DNA of 64,000 nucleotides from Usnea hakonensis (lineage: Eukaryota > Ascomycota > Lecanoromycetes > Lecanorales > Parmeliaceae): the NCBI GenBank assembly GCA_013423325.1, contig BLJB01000003.1:558001-622000 (forward strand), read 5' to 3'. Shown one piece after another: positions 54,965 to 64,000 of this stretch; position 1 is the first letter of the stretch; each line of letters opens with the position of its first letter. Below the pieces are notes generated by a model. That model was not told the DNA's origin. It saw only the letters and a program-made list of their open reading frames with translations, and made no database searches. The translations under genes and the position numbers were made by a program.

Positions 54965-56475
54965 GCCGAGTACTATATATGAGAATGAGAGTAGGGATGC
55001 TTATAGGAAATCGATCTTCCTCTTCAATCCAGGCTTTGACCCCCTATAAAAGCTCCCGCAGTATAACTATATAAACTATTCCTAGAAGGTATTATATGAT
55101 AGGTATAGATAAATAGTGGAAGAAATATAAAATGACTATTATATATACGTAGTTAACTCATATATAGCCTAAAATTTTGGAATCCTTTCCTCATATAATC
55201 GCCATCGAAGATCGCCCCAAGACTACTTCTTGGATGATGCATGTGCGAAGGAACTACGGACATTTTAGCAATTGAAGAGTAGGTCCCTAGCTAAAATCTC
55301 TTGGGACCTTAGATTTTGGAAAAGCATCACTCAGGATGGTCATCCTAGTGCCGAACGTAGGTGATAGATTGGTGATACGGCATTCGTAGTATAGCGACTT
55401 GAAGTAGGACTTCAGCTACATGGTCGAGCCGATAGCTCGGCCTGTACCTTTGGTATCCTCATCAAGCCATATCAGGACTCGTCGAGCCTTGGAGTAGATG
55501 CGTCCCATGCGTTGTACCTGCGTCTTCTTATCTTTATCGTTTCATTGGTTGAGGTAAAGAGCATCGACCCAAAGAGCGCGCTGCCGGACGGGGTAGCGGA
55601 GGTAGTGGAGAGCTGAGTGCAGGTTTGTCGTGACGTCGGTCTTCTTGCCTGAGTAACTTACTGGCTTGGTAACGTCAGGATTTCTACATGTGTAAGACAG
55701 TACCTCGGACTGAGCTCGCCATGGAAGCGATACATTGATGAGATTGCAGGTGCTCGTCGTTATCCTGACCAGGCTAAAGAGCTAGAAGACGAGTTTCATT
55801 CTTGGCCGTCAATGGTTGGGAGATTTGGTCCTGGTGCGCGCTCAAATTCGGCTTAGGTGGAATCTTTTGGGGACCAATCTCGGGAAAGATTTTTGCATCT
55901 AGTAGAGCATCATCACGCCTCGGCGCTTGACAGCCTCCCTGGCCTAGATATTGATGCCAAAGACTACAATGAACGCTCTCTTGGCGGCAGAGAGGGTTCT
56001 CCATCTCAGCTTGGTAGTCAGCCTTTTATTTCTTGCTGAAGAGTCAAATCGGGGTTACTTGTATATGATGACCTGGTAAGGAAAGCAAAGCGCGCATATG
56101 CATGTATTGCGGATCTCCGCCTTCTTGCATAATAGTATCCGAAGGTAGAAGATAAGATACAAATCATACAAGAGATATATGTGCTTATGAGTCGGGAGTG
56201 GGCTTGGCAGGCTTTTTCATTCGGAGCTGCGAAGTATCAGCCATCACACTGCAGGGAACTAATAAAGTGGTACTGCGTGGCTGGTCTGCCTAATGTGTAA
56301 TCTGGATATATAGTAGCCTTGTTGAAATAAGTCAGAATCCCTCTGAAGATGACGGCTTCAGAGCCGATTACGAAGTCTCATATAATACATATCCTGTAAC
56401 TGCACTGCCAAGTCTTTCCCTTCATACTCATGCAACCAACCCTCAGATTCCTGGATTCATAGATTACCAGCCCAA
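54965..56475. other. 1.5 kb intergenic with A/T-rich part and a gene fragment
   Basis: 54965-55200 is A/T-rich without clear RIP bias. 55700-56039 holds a coding-like plus-strand segment (separate entry). 56040-56475 is anonymous and includes the 3' end of the GRF-protein gene at its right edge. Confidence 0.45.
55701..56039 (+). pseudogene. coding-like fragment with one in-frame stop
   Basis: One frame reads coding-like text from just after an AG acceptor-like site at 55700 (YLGLSSPWKRYIDEIAGARR, then DQAKELEDEFHSWPSMVGRF) to a TAG at about 55854 and onward to a stop at 56037-56039 (ERFLHLVEHHHASALDSLPG). The TAG could instead lie inside a 42 nt intron starting at the GTTGGG after the SM codons. 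No family recognised, and no convincing start. Confidence 0.3.
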
Positions 56476-57767
56476 CTAAGCCCATTGAAAGTAGTCACAA
56501 GCACCGGTGCTACAAGTGTAAAATCTTCGGCCGTGGTAATACTTACCCACACCGACAGCATCCAGTCTCGAAAGGCGTTGGCACCTGCACGGTGGGTTGC
56601 CCTGCACCACGTCGATGTTATCATCCCACGTCACCCACCCTCGCTGGTGCTTGTCTGGATTCGGACTCGTAGGGCCAGGGCAGGAGGGATTCTCGCAGAT
56701 ATAGTAGCGGCGGCCGGCGTTCCCGTTAGGGTTATTAGGTCCGACGATGTGGGGGGTTAGGTTGGTGGACCTGCAGTACCGGCATTGGTACAGTAAGGGG
56801 ATAGGGGGGTTAGGTGGTGGTCTCGAGGTAGACTTTCTGCGTAACCCCAAAAGTATAAGTATCACGAGTAGGCCGCCGATACCGATACCGACGTAAGCGT
56901 AGATGGGGAGGTGCGTAAACTTGTTTGGGGTTGGGGGTGAGGCGGAGGCGGGGGCATTGGTGGCAGTGGCGAGGTAGATGTGGGTTGTCTGGGTTGGGCC
57001 GCAAGAATAGGAAAAGATGGTCGGGGAGAGGTCGGCGTAAGAGCCGGAGGAGGGTGGCGGTTGGGAGTAGGTGATGCATGCGGGCGCCGTGGGGTCGGTA
57101 CTGTGGGTGTTTGCAGGTTGTGAGTTGGAGTATCCTTTGTTTTGTAGGCGTAGGCAGCAAATGAGAGGTGGAGAGCAAAGCATTCAAAGGTGAATAAGAG
57201 GTTCTGTCCTTTTTGGCTCTCTTTTGCAATGAAATGTGTGTGAGGGGGCGAGGCTTTTCTGTTATTCACCAGCCTACAATTGGATATGAAAAATAGAGAG
57301 TGGTTGATGGGAGAAGAAAGAAGGAGGGTTTGCTTCATTACCAGAAGAGTAGACTGGTGTATTGTTCTAGACAGGCACTCGACGAGTCGCTTGTGCAAGG
57401 AATCGTGCCGGATGTGGCGGTGATGCAGGTGTGAGCGCCGGAGCTCGGGGCGCAGTCAACAGCATTACAACAGCCGAGGTGGGAAGGCAAGAAAGAAGGA
57501 CCGGTACTGCAGGTATATCCCAATCCACAGGTCAGAGGAGTGGCTTGTAGAAGAGTGGTTCGTTAGCGGCCAGCACGATCATTTGCGAACATGGATAGAC
57601 CAGGAAGAAATTGATGGAGGCACCGAAGGTGTTCTCCCAATCCTACCGTAGTCGCCGCTCAAGTATCCACACGTGTCGATGGCACTACTGCTGTTACCGC
57701 TGCTGCTATCTCGTCTATGTACTAATACTCCTCGAAGAACGGGAGCGGGGGTGATCATAGGTTCCAT
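56476..57767 (-). CDS. single-pass membrane protein with Cys-rich ectodomain and two GRF-type zinc fingers
   Basis: A 315 aa protein from three exons, 57767-57647, 57543-57342 and 57100-56476 (GT-AG, frame intact). Residues 32-110 form a Cys-rich segment (DTCGYLSGDYATPLTCGLGY, TCSTGPSFLPSHLGCCNAVD, CAPSSGAHTC) typical of fungal cell-surface proteins. Residues 111-170 are Ser/Thr/Pro-rich, as if O-glycosylated. Residues 171-195 form one TM helix (YAYVGIGIGGLLVILILLGL) followed by RRK. The cytosolic side has two zinc-ribbon-like modules: 213-267 (YQCRYC...GRRYYICENPSC...RGWVTW) and 279-314 (PPCRCQ...HGRRFYTCSTGACDYFQW), the latter matching the zf-GRF pattern C-x-C...GRxFYxC...C-x-FF-x-W. The true start may be upstream (see findings). 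GRF fingers bind single-stranded DNA in known nuclear proteins; a membrane context is unusual. Confidence 0.82.
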
Positions 57768-60060
57768 AGCTGCTGGTGCGAAGAAGAGGAGGAGGAGGGA
57801 GGGACTTGAATATTGCCTGGCAGACTCGAGCGCGAAGCTGGTCGGCGCACGTCGTTGTGTCGCCTATTAATTGCAAGCAATAACAATGGGTGAGAGTATG
57901 TGAGGGTAGAGGAGGATAAGATGCTTATTATATCCATTGACATTAATCTGGAGTATCTTTCAGCCTGTTCCCGTTGTAGCATCTACCAATTTGGACCTGC
58001 AGCAAAAGTACTTAAAGGTGGGCGCTAAGATGTATTATTGTTTTTAATCTAGTCTAATAGCGTAGAATCTCGGGGAGTAATCATGTGGAGGGGTGGGAGA
58101 TTTGGTGAAATAACTACGATATAATAATAATAATAAGTCCCGATAAGTCTATGGCAGGGACTCGGTGCATTCATGGGCGACAAAGGCTTGAGGCTAGAGC
58201 AATTTAGTTCTAGCATCTCCCACCCTCGCACGAAGAAAACCCGCCCCCATCACTAGCCAAGATCTCGCTTGGCTATTCGGCGCTCCAATTTGTCTCCCTT
58301 ACGCGTAAATTCAGGTCTTTCCCCCTCTATTTTTGGCCCCTTTCCTATACGCGCTTTAGGGGTTAAAGGTTGAAGGGGTGGTTGTTGTTGTTGATGGTTA
58401 GAAAAATTTATTTTTGCAGTACGGAAGTTTGCAACATGAGTGCCGGACACCGAAAAGAAGATGCTGAGGACGGTACTGTAGTCGTTGATGCTCTAGGTGT
58501 CATACTGGTAGTGCCTGCACATTGTCAGCCTCGTGCGACGATCACAGGACGCGAAGTGGCTTATACCGGAGCAGAGCAAATACGCTGTATGATAAATGTA
58601 TCAGTGAGGTGAGTCTCAAGATATCAATATAGAGATGCACATCATCTTATCTGCGGCTTGGACATCGTTGAACAAAAAGAGACCTGACGCAAGTGAAGCA
58701 TACGACATGGCACCCCCCTACACTTTGATGGCAGCACACTCGCAACAGCGATGAATGTTACATTTGAATTAGTCTCCGCAACGACTAGCAAAAATAATAT
58801 TTGAGAAATATGACATAGAACGAGTTATTTAACACAAGAGTTCCAAAGTAATGTAGCCAATTTATGTTCGTCTCTACAATACATTCTCGACGCGACCGAC
58901 TCGTGTTTGCAGAGCCGCATGAAGAGCCGCTAGTATCCCCTGGTAAGAATTCAACCTAAAGTGGAGGTCGAAATAGGAAGGAGATGAGAACAAATCTTAC
59001 GCCCAAATAAATCTTGAATCATGCCCAAGGACAGCACAGATTTCAGCCGTATAATGTTATTGAAGTGTTACATGAAATAAGCTGAGCTGGAGCCCGGGAG
59101 AAAAATATTGGGGCGGAGTTTTGGGGTCGGTAAGCACTAATGATGCGGCGGAGAGTGGGGGCGGTAAAGAGGCCCAATGGTGGAAATTAATGAATGCATC
59201 ATGCACGTCGCCGACACTGAACGCCCGATTTCGCCTGCTTCCTGCCTATGGTGACCTCATTAAAGATGAAGAGGCTGTGAAGTCGCTGCTATTGGTAGAA
59301 AAGCAGGACATGATAAGGTTGCGATAGGTTGATTATAGGTACGTACCGAATTGCGGATGCCATACTCAGACCCTTGTCATCCGATTTCTTCGGGGATTTT
59401 TCCAGCAGTTATCGTTGTATTTGAAGTATAGTAGTATGGACACTCGCCTACAATATCCAAACCCTCGGCTCTAAATGCCAGTAGGCTTATTCTGCGTCCT
59501 CAGGTGGCGAAGATAGGTGTGGGGATTCACGGGAACGCTTAAAATTTGAAAGTCAAGCAGGTTGAAATATCTCACTTGCAGCAAGAGATCAAAATGCTGT
59601 ACGGCTGCCTCCCGACCAACCTATTTGCTGATTACTTGCGCCACGGTAGGGAGCCGGAGGATCTGCCTGAGCCACAGCCTTGTGGCTTGTTGTATTCATT
59701 GTAAGACCACCCAAGAGGCTGTGCAATGAGAGTGCGACCGCCAAAGTGCCTTAACACTCGTTTGCACTGCCATTTCTACCGTAGTGATATCCAAGTTGTG
59801 GTGCTCGTCAGCGCAAGCAGGCTGTAATATGCAGTCATTAGCCTCGCTGACACCCTCTTCGGTCCTGCTGCCTGCTCCCAAGACATTCTGTCCTGCCTGG
59901 CTTGGCAAGGCGGACTTCACCAATGCAACCATCGAGGCCAAGTGAGGGATTTCATCGAACTTATAACTCCTAGCCACCTAGCAACATTCATAATTCAGCC
60001 ATTTCTTCTTGTGTCCTTTGAAAATTGTTTGCTAGTAATCTGAACCTTATTTCCACCACC
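57768..60060. other. 2.3 kb without a convincing gene
   Basis: 57768-57800 encodes, in the frame of the GRF-protein start, a hydrophobic signal-like run. The rest holds an (AAT)n run near 58120-58134 and short ORFs (for example 58370-58612; 59121-59327; minus 59696-59977 from GTG) without domains. The final 60 nt lead into the TPR gene (CACCATG start context). Confidence 0.4.
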
Positions 60061-61746
60061 ATGTTAGACTCCAATCATACTCACTACCAATCTGCATTTG
60101 CTCAGTTTGATAGCCAACTCAAGGAGATTTGCGAGACTGATCTGGTTCAAAAGCTCCGTGACCCCGATATAGTCGAGTCATCACAAAATGCCACGTGCCT
60201 CTTCAGCGCCCTGAACAGACTGCGCGATGTAGTCTATGATATCCGTTCAAATTATGGTTCCCAAGGCCCAAACCGGAATTGGAACCCACCAATTTCAAAG
60301 CCACCTACTCCATCACTCAAGCGACGAATCTCTGCCCTTGAGTCAGAGGTCATCGAGCTCAGAGATACAGCGGAGAAAAGAGACATGGAGCTTGAACAAG
60401 CTAGTGTTAGGCTTGATGAGTATCGTGACGAAATCTCGAAAGCCAACACGAATATAGAGAACCTTGGATGTCAACTTGCTTCAGAATATGGAACCCACAA
60501 GAAATTTGACCAGGCTGCCGAACAATACGACTTTTTGAGTAGACTCAAAGACAAGGAACTGAAAGAAAAGAGATCGATCAATGACAGCGTGCGCGCAGAT
60601 GCCGCAAAAAGGGTTTGGCTCCGCTACAGTCATCAAAAAGGCAAAATGTTGCTTCGTGCCAGCCGATTCCCAGAAGCCGAGCAAACCATGCGACAGGTGC
60701 TTGAAAAAGGGAAGGAGATCCACAAAGATGCTAAACTCAAGAGACAAGAAAATCGTGATGCTCAGCTCGACCTATGTACCGCCTTACGTTCGCAGGGTGT
60801 GGCATCCAAATACAAGGAAGCAGAGGATCTTTACCATCCCGAATCGCGTCTGACACACCTTTCAACGCAAAATGAGGCCGATCGTACCTGGGCAATACGC
60901 AACGATTTCGAATTCGCCTATGTGAATGCTGAACAAGCCTTGTACCCTAGCATGGTCGGTCACCTGGAAGATGTTTGGCCATCACGGGGTCGGGCATCCT
61001 CAGAATGCAGGCAGTACCTTGAAACCGCGATCGTTCAGCTTTGGCAACTCCTCCAGCAGCGAAAAGAAGTGTCTTATACGACCAGAGTGCTTGAGATCTA
61101 TTGTAAGGGAAGCAACGGCCTGCAGTCCAAGTTTCTTGATCTCATCACAGAACAAGGCAAGGCCTTACAAAAGCGGGGAGAGCATAAAGATGCCATATAC
61201 TTTCTTCGATTGGCGTGGGAAGCTCCTTCGGCGCCTTCTAGTGAGAGACGGAGTTTAGGCCTTTCACTTGCCTGGTCATTATGCCACCTCAAGCACTTCT
61301 CCGAATCCAGCAAAATACTGGAGAACCTACTCAACCAAAGCAACTCCAACACATCACCGTCAGAGCCAGAACTGAGAGCAATGCTTGCACACAACCAACT
61401 TCAACTAGGCAACCTGAAGGAAGCCGAAAGGAACGCTCGGATCGTTCTCAACCAGTGCGGCACATCTGTCCTTCCCGGCTTCCAATCTTTCAATCATGCC
61501 AACATTTTGATCCGGACTTTGATCCGGCACGATCAGAGAGAAAAGTACCATGAGGCTCACGCGGTATGGCAAAGCATATACAAGGATAGAAAGCAGATCG
61601 CGAAAAAGCAACTCAAAGATCATGCCCAGGTCGGGAATGAGCTGGCGGACATTTGGGAGAGTTCGGCCAAAAGACGAGGCAATCGCGCAGGCAAGGCGCA
61701 AGAAGTGAAAACACAAGCGAAAGAGCTTGGAGGTATGGCTGGATGA
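60061..61746 (+). CDS. coiled-coil and TPR-containing protein
   Basis: A 561 aa single-exon protein from ATG 60061 (context ACCACCATG); the frame is open upstream only from a TTG. Residues 1-85 are helical. Residues 88-140 form a coiled coil with heptad leucines (SALESEVIELRDTAEKRDME...). From about residue 140 there are TPR-like helical pairs: KGKMLLRASRFPEAEQTMRQ, QGKALQKRGEHKDAIYFLRL, LSLAWSLCHLKHFSESSKIL and LAHNQLQLGNLKEAERNARI, with the usual A/G-x-x-x-x/Y positions. TPRs mediate protein-protein contacts. In fungi, TPR proteins of this kind often flank NLR-like or HET genes, but no nucleotide-binding or effector domain is present here. The protein ends with a basic, probably disordered tail. 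Function unknown. Confidence 0.8.
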   Translation: MLDSNHTHYQSAFAQFDSQLKEICETDLVQKLRDPDIVESSQNATCLFSALNRLRDVVYDIRSNYGSQGPNRNWNPPISKPPTPSLKRRISALESEVIELRDTAEKRDMELEQASVRLDEYRDEISKANTNIENLGCQLASEYGTHKKFDQAAEQYDFLSRLKDKELKEKRSINDSVRADAAKRVWLRYSHQKGKMLLRASRFPEAEQTMRQVLEKGKEIHKDAKLKRQENRDAQLDLCTALRSQGVASKYKEAEDLYHPESRLTHLSTQNEADRTWAIRNDFEFAYVNAEQALYPSMVGHLEDVWPSRGRASSECRQYLETAIVQLWQLLQQRKEVSYTTRVLEIYCKGSNGLQSKFLDLITEQGKALQKRGEHKDAIYFLRLAWEAPSAPSSERRSLGLSLAWSLCHLKHFSESSKILENLLNQSNSNTSPSEPELRAMLAHNQLQLGNLKEAERNARIVLNQCGTSVLPGFQSFNHANILIRTLIRHDQREKYHEAHAVWQSIYKDRKQIAKKQLKDHAQVGNELADIWESSAKRRGNRAGKAQEVKTQAKELGGMAG

Positions 61747-62181
61747 AATCATACGATACTATTTTTTACAAGTCAACCGAATTTTAGATATTAGCGACGC
61801 TTAGATACTTCTCCTACTAGAATTTAATAGTAAAACTACTAAGCGAGGGTGCGACAGCGAGGAGGTGGTAATAGTGGTTCTGTGCCTTATTATGCTGAGT
61901 GAGGCCTGGTGTACATGGTGTGGGCCTGTAAAGTGAGGAAATCGCTGAAAACAAGTGCTTTTGGTGCTGCACTCTCCGCACGTAGATCACGAATTGATGT
62001 GAATCAAATCCATGAAAGCAGTCGAATGGCGTACTGTCCGAGGTATACCCGGATCGAAATTGCTTTGGTAGGGCTGAATCCTGGCCAATGACATTGATCC
62101 TTGCCCTATTGCCTCCATGCCTTTTGAGTATTCAATGTAGCCGGGTAGGGTGTTGAGCATAAGGCCGAGAATCAAGGCATG

Positions 62182-62798
62182 CTAGTGAGCGAAATGTGCA
62201 TTGCTGAGGCATGCAGCTGGGTCTCCAGAAAACGTTGTGGTGCATAGGCGTGGGAATGAAGAGAGTTTGCTCTTGCTGTCAAGCATGCTGTTGTCGTGCT
62301 TCGTGGCGCTCTCCGTAGTGGTCTTCGTGTCATCCTCCACAGTGGTCTGTTGCAATGGCTGTGGCCGTGTTTCTTCTTCATGGTGTAGTGGCTGTTGCTC
62401 TTGCTTCTCCGCAACGATCTCCGTGTTTTCTTCGTCATTTGCCTCCTCTTTCTTTGCCTCTTGCGGAGCATGTGGAGTGGGTTGCTGAGTTTGCTATGCT
62501 TGTAGAGTGGCTAGCTGTTGCTTAAATAGCTTGTTTGCATCCTGTCTAGCCTATTCGGCTTTCTCTTTTCTGGCTCATGATTGACGAATGTAGTCTGCAC
62601 GGTTCTGAAAGATCTTGGCTCATTGCCGTAGCCATTCATTGCCTTCTTCGTCTTTCCCCCAGGTATTCGTGTTGTTGACTGATTGAAAAAGCTCCTGAAT
62701 CTTCGTGTCATACTCCTATGGATAGGCTTCTCGAGTGTACCATGGCCCAAATGGCTCAGTGCGGTACTATTCCTGCAGGATCTGGAGGTGTTCATGCA
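62182..62798 (-). pseudogene. stop-riddled element protein, gag-like or repeat-associated (tentative)
   Basis: Reading from ATG 62798 gives a long charged, Gln/Glu-rich coding-like frame (EPFGPWYTREAYP, KIQELFQSVNNTNTWGKDEE, then KKEEANDEENTEIVAEKQEQ) ending at a stop at 62182-62184. It is broken by several in-frame TAG/TAA/TGA codons. Each stop fits a former CAG, CAA or CGA codon changed by C-to-T. This is the pattern RIP produces in transposable elements. The N-terminal half resembles charged N-terminal regions of fungal retroelement proteins, but I cannot prove the class. Confidence 0.5.
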
Positions 62799-63539
62799 TG
62801 GTGGATTGATGATATCGATAGGCCTAGTGAAAGAATCGATTCCTGAAGTGGTTTGGTATTAAATGGTACTCGATGACTGCGAGTGTATGAGAGGACCGGC
62901 TTGGAGCGTTGCACTATTAGGATTTAGTGCAAGCTTTGCATGTAACTATTGTGGATCTACTAGATCTCTATCGCATTTGCATGGATAGTAAACGAAGTGT
63001 TGCTACCATCTGTCACGGAATAGAATATGATATGGTCATGATACATGTGTGGTAACAACGTATGTGGAAGAAAGAGTATCTACTTCCTCAGGAAGAATCG
63101 TCCTCAAAAGGCCCGCAGTGCCAAGGCGCGCTAAGCCCTATGGTGCTTCATCGATCCCTGTGAAGGAAATCCGTATCATCTAAGTCATCGTAAGCACGAC
63201 TGATCACAAGGAACTTGAACTTGGATTTGTATGAAGAGCCCTTGTGTGCTTCATTAACAAGCAGCCTAGTTTCATGCTGCATCTGCATTGCATTGGTACT
63301 CGGTGCATAGCGCCATTGCGCTAGAAAGTGGTATCTGTTCGACGATGAGAGGACAGAGGATAGATACAGACTAGTGTGATCGAGCAGGAGCCGGAAATGG
63401 CCGTATTTTTATTCATTGCTACTCTAGCACTATCTCCATTTTCCCATTCTATCCTTTCTTTTTTATCCATTGTTCGATTCCGGTACCTACTTGCAAAGCA
63501 ACTTGCCTCGGGACAGTCCCCCTCCCACAGTCCCCCTAT

Positions 63540-64000
63540 ACACTAAAATAAGCCTCCCGTGTACCATAGATACATTAAGCTTTAGTCCCTACTATAGTTT
63601 AGTAGGGCCTAAAGCTTGGCCTATCTACCTATAGCGAGACCCCTATTAGCTATAGAGAATATACTAGAAATATAGACTACTATACCGCCTATATCCACGA
63701 GAGGACCGGTATTAGTAGCCTATATTCCTATCTAGATTACGTACTTTTCTCCCTCTTCTAGGCGGGTATATAATTAAGTCCTTTAAGTCTTTCTTAAATA
63801 TCCTATACTAAATATTCTATATCCTATATTACTAGCTAGTATATAGTTATAAATACTATAGACTATAATACCGCTATTATAGATAAAAAGAGATATATAT
63901 TCGCTACTTTTCTACTCGGATATAAACTCCCTCCTATAACTAATAAGGTTTTTCGAGATAAGAAAATAGCTATCCTTTAATTAAAAAATTAGTTATATAT
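63540..64000. repeat. RIP-degraded TA-rich block (continues beyond window)
   Basis: Composition shifts to TA-rich DNA with few CA/TG dinucleotides and no surviving ORF, as in 23386-26945. It includes the palindrome at 63577-63617. Confidence 0.8.
63577..63617. repeat. 41 nt near-perfect palindrome
   Basis: Arms AAGCTTTAGTCCCTACTA and TAGTAGGGCCTAAAGCTT are 18 nt with one mismatch around a 5 nt centre. It could be part of an element terminus, or simply symmetric repeat DNA. Confidence 0.85.

Larger units (their letters stand above)
61747..64000. other. repeat-rich right end of window
   Basis: After the TPR gene, 61786-61850 is T/A-rich, possibly mildly RIP-mutated. 62182-62798 holds a decayed element protein (separate entry). 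62800-63540 is anonymous. From about 63540 to the window end there is a TA-rich block (see below). Confidence 0.5.

Noticed and set aside
62172..62488. Plus-strand Ser/Cys/Val-rich ORF at 62201-62488
   Set aside because: It is the complement of the Gln/Glu-rich decayed element frame; the minus strand explains the composition better.
1..64000. CRISPR arrays, bacterial insertion sequences, bacterial operons, ribosomal RNA genes
   Set aside because: None seen; gene structure, introns and the tRNA intron show eukaryotic nuclear DNA.

Overview
The window is nuclear DNA from a filamentous ascomycete (Pezizomycotina). The evidence is: genes split by short 47-120 nt GT-AG introns, an Asn tRNA with an 11 nt intron, fungal-only families (HET, hydrophobin, LysM effector-type, fungal rhodopsin-like, DUF3405, pisatin-demethylase-type P450), and TA-rich blocks almost free of CpA/TpG that carry the signature of repeat-induced point mutation (RIP). 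I do not try to name genus or class.

Layout. 1-3 kb: a putative mitochondrial acyl-CoA (malonyl-CoA-type) synthetase on the minus strand, then tRNA-Asn(GTT). 3-16 kb: gene-poor, with a small secreted hydrophobin (6.1-6.5 kb), a secreted glycoprotein (11.8-12.7 kb) and a conserved unknown protein (14.8-15.6 kb). 16.5-23.2 kb: a compact housekeeping island with an unknown Ser/Pro/Gly-rich protein, ribosomal protein uS5 (RPS2), a mitochondrial BolA protein and a HET-domain protein. 23.4-27.2 kb: a RIP-degraded repeat block with a 46 N assembly gap. 27.4-29.3 kb: anonymous, partly decayed sequence. 29.4-31.3 kb: a zinc-finger regulator with an internal minisatellite. 33-44.7 kb: an acidic mitochondrial-looking protein, an Ost-alpha/DUF300 membrane protein, a DUF3405 glycosyltransferase-like protein, a seven-TM fungal rhodopsin-like protein, a small secreted Cys protein and a LysM effector-type protein. 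47.8-57.8 kb: a secreted cupin, a cytochrome P450, two conserved-looking unknown genes and an unusual membrane protein with two GRF-type zinc fingers. 60-61.7 kb: a coiled-coil/TPR protein. 62-64 kb: a stop-riddled element remnant and another RIP block.

How the genes relate. I see no clear biosynthetic gene cluster. Secreted or surface proteins are over-represented (hydrophobin, LysM, cupin, two small secreted proteins, DUF3405), and they lie among repeat-rich, gene-sparse stretches, which resembles the accessory compartment of a plant- or insect-associated or saprotrophic fungus. Housekeeping genes (uS5, BolA, acyl-CoA synthetase, tRNA) occur in the left part. Exon models were built by hand. 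For the multi-exon genes I checked that exon lengths sum to a multiple of three and that each junction keeps frame. Two introns appear to use GC-AG borders.
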